Origin: Pseudomonas kuykendallii
GTDB taxonomy: Bacteria > Pseudomonadota > Gammaproteobacteria > Pseudomonadales > Pseudomonadaceae
NCBI RefSeq assembly: GCF_900106975.1
Contig: NZ_FNNU01000004.1
Location: 1-64,000, forward strand
Length of the DNA: 64,000 bases
Direction: 5' to 3'
Positions 10,429-21,078 of the stretch are shown in pieces; position 1 is the first letter of the stretch, and each line of letters starts with the position of its first letter. The notes under the pieces were generated by a model. It made no database searches. It was not told where the DNA came from and was given only the letters and a program-made list of their open reading frames with translations. The position numbers and the translations under genes were made by a program.

Positions 10429-11418
10429 GTGGGCGCCTTGCTGCGCGACGGCATCGGCCGCACGGTCGACTACCTGCGCCTGTCGGTCACCGATCGCTGC
10501 GATCTGCGTTGCGTCTACTGCATGGCTGAAGACATGCACTTCCTGCCGCGCCGCCAGTTGCTCGACCTCGAGGAGCTATATCGCCTGGCCCGGTTGTTCG
10601 TCGGCCGCGGCGTCCGGAAGATCCGCCTCACCGGCGGCGAGCCGCTGCTGCGTCCAGGCATCGTCGGGCTCTGCGAACGCATCGCCGCGCTGCCCGGCCT
10701 CGATGAGCTGGTGCTGACCAGCAACGGCTCGCAGCTGGTCAAGCTCGCGGCGCCACTCGCTGCCGCTGGTGTTCGCCGGCTCAACATCAGCCTCGACAGC
10801 CTCGATCCACAACGCTTCCGGGCAATCACCCGCAACGGCGATCTGCAGCGCGTGCTCGACGGTCTTGAAGCCGCGCGCCAGGCCGGCTTCGCCCGGATCA
10901 AGCTGAACACCGTGGTGATGAAGGGACGCAACGCCGATGAAGTGCTCGACCTGGTCGACTACGTCATCGCCCGTGGGCTGGACATCAGCTTCATCGAGGA
11001 AATGCCGCTGGGCGACGTCGGCCATTCGCGCGGCGAGCGCTTCTGTTCCAGCGACGAAGTGCGCGCGCTGATCGCCCGGCGTTATGCGCTGATCGACTGC
11101 GACGAACGCAGCAGCGGCCCGGCGCGCTACCTGCGTCTTCCCGACCATCCCGGCACGCGGGTCGGCTTCATCTCTCCGCACTCGCAAAACTTCTGCGCCA
11201 GCTGCAACCGCCTGCGCATTACCGCCGAAGGCCGCCTGTTGCTGTGCCTGGGCCATGCCGAAGCCCTCGACCTGCGCGAACTGATGCGCAACGAAGCCGA
11301 TGACCGCGCCCTGCACGCGGCCATCGACGGCGCCATATTGGAGAAGGCCGCCGGCCACGACTTCAGCCTCGCCGGCGACGTGCAGGTGGCGCGCTTCATG
11401 AACGCCAGCGGCGGCTAG
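10429..11418 (+). CDS. moaA: MoaA, GTP 3',8-cyclase (molybdenum cofactor synthesis), operon paralogue
   Basis: A 329-residue radical SAM enzyme that starts molybdopterin synthesis from GTP. The SAM cluster motif CDLRCVYC is at residues 24-31. A second cluster motif CxxCx13C ([18 protein letters not shown]) lies near the C-terminus, and the chain ends in Gly-Gly, which is essential in MoaA. Start is GTG at 10429, two bases after the fdhE stop, and no ATG is nearby. Placement at the end of a formate dehydrogenase operon suggests a dedicated supply of Mo cofactor. Whether another moaA exists elsewhere cannot be seen. The stop codon directly abuts the stop codon of the convergent dgdA, with no terminator between. 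Confidence 0.9.
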   Translation: MGALLRDGIGRTVDYLRLSVTDRCDLRCVYCMAEDMHFLPRRQLLDLEELYRLARLFVGRGVRKIRLTGGEPLLRPGIVGLCERIAALPGLDELVLTSNGSQLVKLAAPLAAAGVRRLNISLDSLDPQRFRAITRNGDLQRVLDGLEAARQAGFARIKLNTVVMKGRNADEVLDLVDYVIARGLDISFIEEMPLGDVGHSRGERFCSSDEVRALIARRYALIDCDERSSGPARYLRLPDHPGTRVGFISPHSQNFCASCNRLRITAEGRLLLCLGHAEALDLRELMRNEADDRALHAAIDGAILEKAAGHDFSLAGDVQVARFMNASGG

Positions 11419-12825
<1,407 letters not shown>

Positions 12826-13680
12826 GTGGCGCTTTCGCTGGACATCGACCTGTTGCGCTCCTTCGTGATGATCGCCGAGGCCCACTCGCTCAGCCGCGCG
12901 GCGGAACGTATCGGCCGCACCCAGTCGGCATTGAGCCAGCAGGTCCGCCGTCTCGAGGAGATCGTCGAGCAACCCTTGCTGCAACGCACCGGACGCGGCG
13001 TGCTGCTGACCTATCAGGGCGAGCGCTTGCTCAATCATGCCCAGCGCATCCTGCGTCACCACGACGAGGCAATGGCCGAGCTCTCCGGCAAGGGCCTTTC
13101 CGGGACGCTGCGCTTCGGCTGCCCGGACGATTACGCCGCGGTGTTCCTGCCGCACCTGTTACGCGGCTTCGCCAGCCAGCACCCGCAGGCGTCGGTGGAA
13201 GTGGTCTGCGCGCCGACGCCGCGCCTGCTCGAACAGATCGACAGACACGCTCTCGACCTGGCGCTGATTTCGCTGGCCGAAGGCAGCGACAAGGCGGTGA
13301 TCCGTCGCGAGCCGCTGGTCTGGGTCGGTTGTCCGGGCACCGGGGCGGCGGATTTCGCGCCCCTGCCGCTGGCGCTTTCGCAGCCCGACACCCTCGATCA
13401 CCTGGCCGCCTGCAACGCCTTGCGCGCGCTCGGCCGCGAATACCGCATCGCGTACGCCAGCAGCAGCCTGGCCGGACTGATCGCCCTGGTACGCTCCGGC
13501 CAGGCCGTGGCGGTGCTGACCCAGACCGCGGTGCCGGCCGACCTGCAGATACTCGCCGGCGACGCCGCCCTGCCCGTTCTACCCAGCGTCGGCATCGCCC
13601 TGAGGTTCGGCCAGGGGCAACCGACGCCGCTGGTGGACGCGCTGGCCGAACACATCCGCCAGTTGCTCCCGAGCCTTTGA
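12826..13680 (+). CDS. LysR-family regulator, candidate DgdR
   Basis: A 284-residue LysR-type regulator. The N-terminal winged helix (about residues 7-65, with LSRAAERIGRTQSALSQQVRRLE) is followed by a periplasmic-binding-like effector domain. The GTG start at 12826 has an AGGGAGG ribosome site 8 bases upstream. Divergent arrangement with dgdA implies control of that gene, by analogy with Burkholderia DgdR, which responds to 2-methylalanine. The functional assignment rests on position, not on residue-level match. Confidence 0.8.
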   Translation: MALSLDIDLLRSFVMIAEAHSLSRAAERIGRTQSALSQQVRRLEEIVEQPLLQRTGRGVLLTYQGERLLNHAQRILRHHDEAMAELSGKGLSGTLRFGCPDDYAAVFLPHLLRGFASQHPQASVEVVCAPTPRLLEQIDRHALDLALISLAEGSDKAVIRREPLVWVGCPGTGAADFAPLPLALSQPDTLDHLAACNALRALGREYRIAYASSSLAGLIALVRSGQAVAVLTQTAVPADLQILAGDAALPVLPSVGIALRFGQGQPTPLVDALAEHIRQLLPSL

Positions 13681-13733
13681 ACGCGCGACCTCCTCCGATA
13701 AATGCCTATCGGCCGCTCGACCCTTGGCCCATG

Positions 13734-13758
13734 AAAAAGCCCCGCCTGGGCGGGGCTT
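13734..13758 (-). terminator. Rho-independent terminator
   Basis: GCCCCGCC-TG-GGCGGGGC stem at 13739-13756. On the minus strand it is followed by TTTTT (13738-13734), so it ends the GvpU-like gene. It may also block readthrough from the LysR gene on the other strand, but no T-run follows there. Confidence 0.85.
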
Positions 13759-13776
13759 GCGTCTGCCGCTGAACCG

Positions 13777-14208
13777 TCAGTCGGTTTCGTCGACGATGCC
13801 GATGGTGAAACCGCTGATCGAGGTGATCTTGCCGCGCCACAGCACGCCTTCGTTGGTGGGCACGAACTGGCCGCCGGTGAAGACCTTGGCGTCGCGCAGG
13901 TGGATGTAGGCGATGTTCTTCTCGTCGTCGCCCTTGACCGGCACTTCGTAGATTGCCTTCCACTCCTGCACGTATTCGAGCATCTTCGCCGCGGCGGCCT
14001 GGTCCCAGTAGCCGGTGAGTTGCGCGTGAAACGCGTCCAGGTATTCCTTGCCGCTGATGAGGATGCCGGAGACCAGCCCGGCCGGGATGGTCAGGGTGAT
14101 CGGCGTGGGGATGCCCATGTTGGCGAGCAGTATGACCTTGCGTATCAACCAGTCGGCGTCCGGGGAATCGCCCCGCGATGCATTACTGAGTTCCGCTTCT
14201 TCCGGCAT
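13777..14208 (-). CDS. GvpU-like gas vesicle accessory family protein, orphan
   Basis: A 143-residue cytoplasmic protein. Two blocks resemble Bacillus megaterium GvpU as I recall it: a GxLxSGxLISGKEYLDAF segment at about residues 42-58, and a C-terminal IHLRDAK...WRGKITSISGFTIG segment. GvpU affects gas vesicle clustering in Bacillus. No gvpA or other gas-vesicle gene is in the window, so the role here must be different or unknown. ATG at 14208 is used (an in-frame TTG at 14214 also exists), with GGAG upstream. It has its own terminator. Confidence 0.65.
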   Translation of the reverse strand: MPEEAELSNASRGDSPDADWLIRKVILLANMGIPTPITLTIPAGLVSGILISGKEYLDAFHAQLTGYWDQAAAAKMLEYVQEWKAIYEVPVKGDDEKNIAYIHLRDAKVFTGGQFVPTNEGVLWRGKITSISGFTIGIVDETD

Positions 14209-14323
14209 AACCAATGTCTCCGTCGACAGATGAGGGGCGTAGCTGCCTCAACGGTAGTCCATCCCGATGACAACCGCCTGACTGCCGTCACTCCGGCACG
14301 CGGTAGCGCACTCCTCCGGGCAG

Positions 14324-14348
14324 AAAAATGCCCGCGCGCGGCGGGCAT
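14324..14348 (-). terminator. Rho-independent terminator after ycaC
   Basis: ATGCCCGC-GCGCG-GCGGGCAT at 14328-14348, with a TTTTT run on the minus strand (14328-14324). It ends the YcaC-family gene. Confidence 0.85.
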
Positions 14349-14370
14349 TCTTCTCCAAGTGACAGCGGAA

Positions 14371-15000
14371 TTACTTGGCGGTCAGCGCCGAGTAGCTGTT
14401 CATCAGGTTGCGGTAGTTCGGGATGCGCGGCGACAGCAGGTTGGCCAGGCCTTCCATGTCGTTGCGCCAGTCGATCTGCAGCTCGCAGGCGACCGAGAAC
14501 CAGTTCACCAGCTGGGCGCCGGCAGCGGTCATGCGCGCCCAGGCGGCCTGTTGCACGGTTTCGTTGAAGGTGCCGGACGCGTCGGTCACGACGAACACCT
14601 CGAAGCCTTCGGCCAGCGCCGACAGGGTCGGGAACGCCACGCAAACGTCGGTCACGACGCCGGCAATGATCAGTTGCTTGCGGCCGGTGGCCTTGACGGC
14701 CTTGACGAAATCTTCGTTGTCCCAGGCGTTGATCTGGCCCGGACGCGGGATGTACGGCGCATCGGGGAACAGTTCCTTGAGTTCCGGAACCATCGGTCCG
14801 TTGGGACCGTTTTCGAAGCTGGTGGTGAGGATGGTTGGCAGTTTGAAGAACTTGGCCAGATCGCCCAGCGCCAGCACGTTGTTCTTGAACTCGTTCGGCG
14901 AGAAATCCTGTACCAGCGAGATGAGACCGGTCTGGTGGTCGACCAGCAGAACGACGGCGTCGTCCTTGTTGAGGCGGTTGTATGGTTTGGCAGTGCTCAT
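14371..15000 (-). CDS. ycaC: YcaC-type isochorismatase-family hydrolase
   Basis: A 209-residue cysteine hydrolase close to E. coli YcaC along its length (the NNVLALGDLAK and PGQINAWDNEDF stretches are nearly identical). Catalytic residues: Asp21 in LVDHQTG and Cys120 in GVVTDVCVAF. YcaC forms an octamer and its physiological substrate is not established. Upstream and divergent lies a LysR gene (202 bases between starts), which may regulate it. The start ATG follows GGAGTG. Confidence 0.88.
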   Translation of the reverse strand: MSTAKPYNRLNKDDAVVLLVDHQTGLISLVQDFSPNEFKNNVLALGDLAKFFKLPTILTTSFENGPNGPMVPELKELFPDAPYIPRPGQINAWDNEDFVKAVKATGRKQLIIAGVVTDVCVAFPTLSALAEGFEVFVVTDASGTFNETVQQAAWARMTAAGAQLVNWFSVACELQIDWRNDMEGLANLLSPRIPNYRNLMNSYSALTAK

Positions 15001-15202
15001 GGTTCACTCCTGGGTAACTAGGGGTTCGGATCGAGCAGCCCCTGCATCGCAACGCGCTCGATACTCGGTAATACCCTAGTGATCGCCGCCTACGGCGAAT
15101 TGGACGAATGTGCTTATTTCCAGAAGCCTGCCTGGCGGTGTTTCCAAAAGCGCCTGCGCCGGTATGCTTGCAGCCTGTTTTCGTCACGGGCAACGAGTGC
15201 AC

Positions 15203-16105
15203 ATGGACAAGCTGCTGGCGTTGAGGATGTTCGTCGGAGCCGTCGAAGCCGCCGGGTTTTCCGCCGCCGCGCGCCAGCTCGGCGTGGCCACCTCCTCGGT
15301 GACGCGGACCATCGACAACCTGGAAGCCGAGCTGGGCGCCGCCCTGCTCAACCGCTCGACCCGCCGGGTCAGCGTCACCGAGGCGGGCAACGCCTATTAC
15401 CAGCATGCCCGCGACATACTCGCCGCGGTCGAACGGGCGGACGCCGCCGTCGCCGACCGAGGCAGCGAACCCAGCGGGCAGCTGCGCATCAGCGTGCCGG
15501 TGGAGTTCGGCCGACAGATCATCGCGCCGCGGCTGCCGGACTTCCTGCAGCGTTACCCGCGCATCGAGCTGAGCATGACGCTCACCGACGAGGTGGTGGA
15601 CCTGCAGAGCGAACGGGTCGACGTATCGGTGCGCCTCGGCAGCCTGGTGGTCAGCGCGGACGTCATCAGCCGCACCCTCGGGCACTTCCAGCGCTGGCTG
15701 CTGGCGAGCCCGGACTATCTGGCCGCGCACCCGCCGATAGAGCGCCCTGGCGACCTTCTGGCCCACGCCTGCCTGCGCTTCGACTACGCCAACGGTTGCC
15801 CGGCGTGGACCTTCCGCCAGGCTGGCGAGGAGGTTCGCGTCGACGTCCAGGGCCGCTTCAAGAGCAACAACGCCGATGTGCTGCGGCGCATGGCGCTCGG
15901 CGGCGCCGGCGTCGTCCTGCTGGCCGACTGGCTGGTGCGCGAGGACGTCGACAGCGGTCGACTGGCCCGCCTGCTCGCCGAGCAGCAGATCAACCCGGGC
16001 GAGGCGCAAGCCAGCATCAACGCCCTCTTCCTGCCCAACCAGCGCGGCTCGGCACGGGTCGCCGCCTTTCTCGACTGGCTCGAGGACCTGCTCCAGCGAC
16101 ACTGA
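15203..16105 (+). CDS. LysR-family regulator (CrgA-like type)
   Basis: A 300-residue regulator. The N-terminal helix-turn-helix (residues 1-60, with SFSAAARQLGVATSSVTRTI-like spacing) and the effector domain containing RVDVSVRLG are typical of the CrgA/AaeR subgroup, which often regulates redox or electrophile-response enzymes. ATG at 15203 gives MDKLLALRMFV, the usual LysR start. It is divergent from ycaC and 103 bases upstream of an MFS transporter on the same strand, so it may control either. Confidence 0.85.
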   Translation: MDKLLALRMFVGAVEAAGFSAAARQLGVATSSVTRTIDNLEAELGAALLNRSTRRVSVTEAGNAYYQHARDILAAVERADAAVADRGSEPSGQLRISVPVEFGRQIIAPRLPDFLQRYPRIELSMTLTDEVVDLQSERVDVSVRLGSLVVSADVISRTLGHFQRWLLASPDYLAAHPPIERPGDLLAHACLRFDYANGCPAWTFRQAGEEVRVDVQGRFKSNNADVLRRMALGGAGVVLLADWLVREDVDSGRLARLLAEQQINPGEAQASINALFLPNQRGSARVAAFLDWLEDLLQRH

Positions 16106-16208
16106 ACGTTGTGCCGGGCGCAATGCTGCATTGCACGGCGACCCGATTCTCCCGCACGACCTCCTGACTTAACGTGGCCTCACCCTTTTCGCTCACCGAG
16201 AACCCGAC

Positions 16209-17405
16209 ATGACCGATTCAACATCCCACTCGGCCGCCGCTCCCCACCCGCTCACCCAGGGCATGGTGCTGCTGTTCGCCTTCTGCTGCGGCGCCATCGT
16301 GGCCAACCTCTACTACGCCCAGCCGATCGTGGCGCTCATCGCGCCCGCGGTGGGGCTTTCGCCGCATGGCGCCAGCCTGATCGTCTCGCTGACCCAGATC
16401 GGCTACGCGGCGGGGCTGCTGTTCCTGGTGCCCCTGGCCGACCTGCTGGAGAACCGCAAGGTGATGCTGGCGACCGCGCTGGTCGCCACCGCGAGCCTGC
16501 TGGCCGCGGGCTTTTCCAGCCAGCCGAACACCTTCCTGGCGCTGTCGCTGCTGATCGGCTTCAGCTCGGTGTCGGTACAGATCCTGGTGCCACTCGCCGC
16601 GCACCTGGCGCCGGAAGCGACCCGCGGGCGCGTCGTCGGCAACATCATGGGCGGCCTGCTGCTGGGCATCCTGCTGGCCCGCCCCCTGGCCAGCGTGATC
16701 GCCGACCATTTCGGCTGGCGCGCGGTTTACCTCGCCGCGGCGGCGGTGATGCTGGCGATCATGGCGGTGATCTTCTTCACCATCCCGCGCCACGAGCCGG
16801 ACCACAAGGCCAGCTACGCGCAACTGCTGAACTCGCTCATCGGCCTGCTTCGCAGCCAGCCAGTACTGCGCCAGCGTGCGCTGTACCAGGGCTTGATGTT
16901 CGCCGGCTTCAGCCTGTTCTGGACCACCGCGCCGATCGAGCTGGCGCGCCAGCACGGGCTGTCGCAGAGCGCCATCGCGGTGTTCGCCCTGGTCGGCGCG
17001 ATCGGTGCGATCGCCGCGCCCCTCGCCGGCCGCCTGGCGGACGCGGGCCACACGCGCCGCGCCTCGATGCTCGCCATGGGGCTGGCACCGCTGGCGTTTC
17101 TGCTCGGCCTCAGCGGGCCGGGCTACAGCGTGGTCGGCCTGGCGATCACCGGCGTGCTGCTGGATTTCGCCGTGCAGATGAACATGGTCCTCGGTCAGCG
17201 CGAAATCTACGCGCTGGACCCCAAGAGCCGTGCCCGGCTGAACGCGCTGTACATGACCAGCATCTTCGTCGGCGGCGCCTTCGGCTCGGCCGTCGCCAGT
17301 CCGCTCTACGAAGCGGCCGGCTGGCCCGCCGTGGCGCTGCTCGGTGCGGCACTCCCAACCACCGCGCTGGCGGCCTTCCTGTGGAACGCGCGGCGCCGCG
17401 GATAG
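16209..17405 (+). CDS. MFS transporter (12 helices)
   Basis: A 398-residue major facilitator with about 12 membrane helices in two halves separated by a polar loop near residues 197-215. The loop after helix 2 (PLADLLENRKVM) is the MFS motif-A-like region, and a similar repeat (AGRLADAGHTRR) is in the second half. The GATRGRVVGNIMGGLL-like segment is typical of drug/sugar efflux relatives annotated near LysR genes. Substrate cannot be inferred. It lies between a LysR gene and an amidase, all on the + strand. Confidence 0.85.
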   Translation: MTDSTSHSAAAPHPLTQGMVLLFAFCCGAIVANLYYAQPIVALIAPAVGLSPHGASLIVSLTQIGYAAGLLFLVPLADLLENRKVMLATALVATASLLAAGFSSQPNTFLALSLLIGFSSVSVQILVPLAAHLAPEATRGRVVGNIMGGLLLGILLARPLASVIADHFGWRAVYLAAAAVMLAIMAVIFFTIPRHEPDHKASYAQLLNSLIGLLRSQPVLRQRALYQGLMFAGFSLFWTTAPIELARQHGLSQSAIAVFALVGAIGAIAAPLAGRLADAGHTRRASMLAMGLAPLAFLLGLSGPGYSVVGLAITGVLLDFAVQMNMVLGQREIYALDPKSRARLNALYMTSIFVGGAFGSAVASPLYEAAGWPAVALLGAALPTTALAAFLWNARRRG

Positions 17406-17503
17406 AAGACGGCGAGCGCCGCCCGCACTGTTTCTGGAATAATCGAGCTCAGGAAAAACGGCGGCTCGCCGCATGAACCCACACGAAAAAAAGCGGTGCC
17501 CGC

Positions 17504-19213
17504 ATGTTTGAAGTAACCGAGGTTTGCATTGCCGAGCTGCGTGCTGCGCTCGAGTCCGGCCGGACCACGGCGGTCGAGCTGGTGAAGGCGTATCTGGCCA
17601 GGATCGACGCCTACGACGGCCCCGAAACGCCCACCGCGCTGAATGCGGTGGTGGTTCGCAACCCCGAGGCGCTGGCCGAGGCCGAGGCGTCCGACGCCCG
17701 CCGCGCCCGCGGCGAAACGCTCGGACCGCTGGACGGCATTCCCTATACCGCCAAGGACAGCTACCTGGTGAAGGGGCTGACCGCCGCCTCCGGCAGCCCC
17801 GCCTTCAAGGACCTCGTAGCCCATCGCGATGCCTTCACCATCGAACGCCTGCGCGCCGCCGGCGCGATCTGCCTGGGCAAGACCAACATGCCGCCGATGG
17901 CCAACGGCGGCATGCAGCGCGGCGTCTATGGCCGCGCGGAAAGCCCCTACAACGCCGCCTACCTCACCGCGCCGTTCGCCTCGGGCTCCTCGAATGGCGC
18001 CGGCACCGCGACCGCCGCCAGCTTCGCCGCCTTCGGCCTGGCCGAGGAAACCTGGTCGAGCGGACGGGGCCCGGCGTCGAACAACGGCCTGTGCGCCTAT
18101 ACGCCGTCGCGCGGGGTGATCTCGGTCCGCGGAAACTGGCCGCTGACGCCGACCATGGACGTCGTGGTGCCGTACGCCAGGAGCATGGCCGACCTGCTCG
18201 AGGTGCTCGACGTGGTGGTGGCCGAAGACCCGGACACCCGCGGCGACCTCTGGCGGCTGCAGCCCTGGGTGCCGATCCCCGATGTCGCCTCGGTGCGCCC
18301 CGCGTCCTATCCGGAGCTGGCCGCCGGCGCCGACGCGCTGGCGGGCAAGCGCTTCGGCGTGCCGCGCATGTACATCAACGCCGACCCCGCCGCCGGCACC
18401 AGCGAAAAGCCCGGCATCGGAGGCCCGACCGGGCAACGCATCGAGACCCGTGCCTCGGTGATCGACCTCTGGGAACAGGCACGCCAGGCCCTGGAAGCCG
18501 CCGGTGCAGAGGTCATCGAAGTGGATTTCCCGCTGGTGTCGAACTGCGAGGGCGACCGTCCGGGCGCGCCGACAGTGTTCACCCGCGGCCTGGTGTCGCC
18601 GGAATTTCTCCATGACGAGCTGTGGGAGTTGAGCGCCTGGGCGTTCGACGACTTCCTGCGCGCCAACGGCGATCCAAAGCTCAACCGCCTGGTCGACGTG
18701 GACGGCCCGCAGATCTTCCCCCACGATCCCGGAACCCTGCCCAACCGCGAGGATGACCTGGCGGCCGGCATGGACGAATACGTGAAGATGGCCGAGCGCG
18801 GCATCACCCCGTGGGACCGCATCGCCACGCTACCCGACGGCCTGCACGGGCTGGAGCGGACGCGCAAGATCGATCTGGAAGACTGGATGGACGCGCTCGG
18901 CCTGGATGCCGTGCTGTTCCCGACAGTCGCCGACGTGGGCCCGGCCGACGCCGATGTGAACCCGGTTTCGGCGGACATCGCCTGGAGCAACGGCGTCTGG
19001 GTCGCCAACGGCAACCTTGCGATCCGCCATCTGGGCGTGCCGACGGTCACGGTGCCGATGGGGGTGATGGCGGACATCGGCATGCCGGTCGGGTTGACCT
19101 TCGCCGGCCGCGCCTACGACGACTCGCACCTCCTACGCCTGGCATCGGCGTTCGAGTCGAGCGGCAGCAGGCGGGCGATACCGCCGCGCACACCGCCCCT
19201 GTCACACGGCTAG
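17504..19213 (+). CDS. Amidase-signature family hydrolase
   Basis: A 569-residue amidase-signature enzyme. The Lys-Ser-Ser triad can be placed as Lys84 (in YTAKDS), Ser162 (in GSSNGAG) and Ser186 (in SSGRGPA, the equivalent of GGSIRxPA); the 24-residue distance between the two serines matches fatty acid amide hydrolase. The Ser186 motif is divergent, with WSS replacing GGS. It hydrolyses an amide or ester whose identity is unknown. It is 98 bases after the MFS gene; co-transcription is possible. Confidence 0.85.
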   Translation: MFEVTEVCIAELRAALESGRTTAVELVKAYLARIDAYDGPETPTALNAVVVRNPEALAEAEASDARRARGETLGPLDGIPYTAKDSYLVKGLTAASGSPAFKDLVAHRDAFTIERLRAAGAICLGKTNMPPMANGGMQRGVYGRAESPYNAAYLTAPFASGSSNGAGTATAASFAAFGLAEETWSSGRGPASNNGLCAYTPSRGVISVRGNWPLTPTMDVVVPYARSMADLLEVLDVVVAEDPDTRGDLWRLQPWVPIPDVASVRPASYPELAAGADALAGKRFGVPRMYINADPAAGTSEKPGIGGPTGQRIETRASVIDLWEQARQALEAAGAEVIEVDFPLVSNCEGDRPGAPTVFTRGLVSPEFLHDELWELSAWAFDDFLRANGDPKLNRLVDVDGPQIFPHDPGTLPNREDDLAAGMDEYVKMAERGITPWDRIATLPDGLHGLERTRKIDLEDWMDALGLDAVLFPTVADVGPADADVNPVSADIAWSNGVWVANGNLAIRHLGVPTVTVPMGVMADIGMPVGLTFAGRAYDDSHLLRLASAFESSGSRRAIPPRTPPLSHG

Positions 19214-19266
19214 GGCGGACGCTCGCCGGGCGCGGCGCGCCCTTCCCCAGGACGCGCCTGCCGCAG

Positions 19267-19692
19267 CTACTTCGCGAAGAGCTGGCCGATGTCCTTGAAC
19301 GCCTTGAACTCCAGCGCATTGCCGCAGGGATCGAAGAGAAACATCGTCGCCTGTTCGCCGACCTGCCCCTGGAAACGAATGTAGGGTTCGATCACGAACC
19401 GGGTGCCGAAGGATTTCAGCCGCTCGGCCAGTGCCTCCCATTCGTCCCACTGCAGCACGATGCCGAAATGCGGCACGGGCACGTCGTGGCCATCCACCGC
19501 GTTGGTCCCGGCATGGCGCTGCGAGTCGGTCTCGGGGTGTTCGTGGATCACCAGTTGGTGGCCGTAGAAGTTGAAGTCGACCCAGTGCGCGCTCGAACGG
19601 CCCTCCTGCAGACCGAAGGTTTTGCCATAGAAGGTGCGCGCGGCGGCAAGGTCGTGCACGGGAATCGCAAGGTGGAACGGTGAAAGGCTCAT
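19267..19692 (-). CDS. VOC-family (glyoxalase-like) protein
   Basis: A 141-residue protein with the vicinal oxygen chelate fold: beta-alpha-beta-beta-beta halves and candidate metal ligands His8 (FHLAIPV), His-rich middle ([11 protein letters not shown]), and Glu near the end ([10 protein letters not shown]). The N-terminal [15 protein letters not shown] and ending resemble Pseudomonas glyoxalase-like dioxygenases of unknown substrate. ATG at 19692 follows GGAG. It is divergent from a LysR gene 103 bases away. Confidence 0.85.
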   Translation of the reverse strand: MSLSPFHLAIPVHDLAAARTFYGKTFGLQEGRSSAHWVDFNFYGHQLVIHEHPETDSQRHAGTNAVDGHDVPVPHFGIVLQWDEWEALAERLKSFGTRFVIEPYIRFQGQVGEQATMFLFDPCGNALEFKAFKDIGQLFAK

Positions 19693-19795
19693 TCGGCACT
19701 CCAGGCATCTCATGGGTTTTCGCCGCATCCTAATGAGCGACTTCCATTAATAAAAACAATATATATTTCTCAGATCCACAAACAGGATTGATCTA

Positions 19796-20662
19796 ATGAT
19801 TCGAGAGCTGAAGACGCTCATCGCCGTTTCTCGCGAGGGCACCTTCGCCGCCGCGGGCAAGCAGATCGGGCTGACGCAGGCCGCGGTCAGCGCCCAGATG
19901 CAACGCCTGGAGCGCGAACTGGGCTACGAACTCTTCGACCGCAAGGGCCGCGCGGCGCAGCTCAACGCGCGGGGGCGGCAGACGCTTTCACAGGCGCAGG
20001 AACTGATTCGTCTCTATGCCGGCCTCGGCGCGCCGAACGGCGCGCCGGCCGATGCGCTGGTCAGCGTCGGCGCCATCGCCTCGGTTCAACGCGCACTGCT
20101 GCCGGGCGTGCTGGCGAGGTTTCACCGGGAGAATCCGCACTGTCGTACCCGCGTGCTTCCCGGTTTGTCGATGGAACTGGTCAACCTGGTGGACGCCGGC
20201 GAGATCGACATGGCGGCGGTCATCCGTCCGCCCTTCTCGCTGCAGAGCGATCTGCAGTGGACGACCCTGGCCTGCGAGCCCTACCGCCTGCTGGTCCCGC
20301 GCGACGTGCCGGGCGATGACTGGGCGGAGCTGCTGTCCAGTCAGCCGTTCATTCGCTACGACCGCTCCTCGTTCGGTGGCCGGCAGGTCGAGCGCTTCCT
20401 GAGGCAGATGCATCTTCCCGTGCGGGATGTCTGCGAACTCGACGAGCAGGAGGCCATCGTCGCCCTGGTGGCGAATGGCGTGGGTGTAGCACTGGTTCCG
20501 CAGGCCGCAACCTACCGCCGCTGGCCGGCATCGGTACGCACCGTGGATCTCGGCAGCCACACCTTCCATCGCGATATCGGCCTGGTCCACCGAGCCAACC
20601 CGAATCCGAACGAGGCGTCCGCCCGGCTGATCCACCTGATCGGTGAAGCGGCCGCCGCCTGA
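19796..20662 (+). CDS. LysR-family regulator
   Basis: A 288-residue LysR regulator starting MIRELKTLIAVSREGTFAAAG, with the recognition helix region LTQAAVSAQMQRLERELG. It is divergent from the VOC gene; the 103-base gap is AT-rich (19738-19795), a likely shared promoter. Likely target is the VOC gene, by position only. Confidence 0.85.
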   Translation: MIRELKTLIAVSREGTFAAAGKQIGLTQAAVSAQMQRLERELGYELFDRKGRAAQLNARGRQTLSQAQELIRLYAGLGAPNGAPADALVSVGAIASVQRALLPGVLARFHRENPHCRTRVLPGLSMELVNLVDAGEIDMAAVIRPPFSLQSDLQWTTLACEPYRLLVPRDVPGDDWAELLSSQPFIRYDRSSFGGRQVERFLRQMHLPVRDVCELDEQEAIVALVANGVGVALVPQAATYRRWPASVRTVDLGSHTFHRDIGLVHRANPNPNEASARLIHLIGEAAAA

Positions 20663-20788
20663 GGAACTCGATGCTGGTCGCGATGCGCCAGTTCGCGGCA
20701 CATGGGAATCATGCATCGAGGTGGTCAGAGCAAAGGCTGGCGCCTCGCGGGTCAGCGCCGAATTGCGAACCTCATCGTCAGCCACTAA

Positions 20789-20814
20789 TATACGATACAT
20801 AGTCGTTTCGTATA
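20789..20814. promoter_or_regulatory. Palindrome upstream of the parD-like gene, candidate autoregulatory operator
   Basis: TATACGA and TCGTATA form a perfect 7-bp inverted repeat with a 12-base spacer, ending 9 bases before the ParD-like start codon. The left arm also pairs with an internal TCGT (ACGA-TACATAG-TCGT), so two overlapping half-site combinations exist. Ribbon-helix-helix antitoxins usually bind such sites to repress their own operon. Binding is inferred, not shown. Confidence 0.55.
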
Positions 20815-20823
20815 AGGCTCACC

Positions 20824-21078
20824 ATGGGTATCGTGAAGATTTCCGAAGAGATGCACGAGAATCTGCGCATCGCCAGCACCGCATTGTCCCGTTCGATCAA
20901 CGCCCAGGCCGAGCACTGGATGCGTATGGGCATGCTTGCCGAGCTGCACCCCGATCTCGACCACCGGGCGATCTGTCGATTGCTGGTACGTGCCGAGCAG
21001 GCCGGCGGCTTCAACCTGAGCCGGCTCTGCGAGCTTGAACGCGCCGCGACGGATTCGGTACCGGAGGTGGCGCCATGA
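20824..21078 (+). CDS. ParD-like ribbon-helix-helix antitoxin-family protein
   Basis: An 84-residue protein resembling the ParD-like antitoxin family (Pfam PF11903 as I recall): N-terminal beta strand GIVKISEEMHENLR then helices with SRSINAQAEHWM. The start ATG has AAGG upstream. Its stop overlaps the ATG of the next gene by 4 bases (ATGA at 21075-21078), so the two are translationally coupled. There is no ParE/RelE-like toxin next to it; the partner position holds a methionine aminopeptidase. Confidence 0.75.
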   Translation: MGIVKISEEMHENLRIASTALSRSINAQAEHWMRMGMLAELHPDLDHRAICRLLVRAEQAGGFNLSRLCELERAATDSVPEVAP

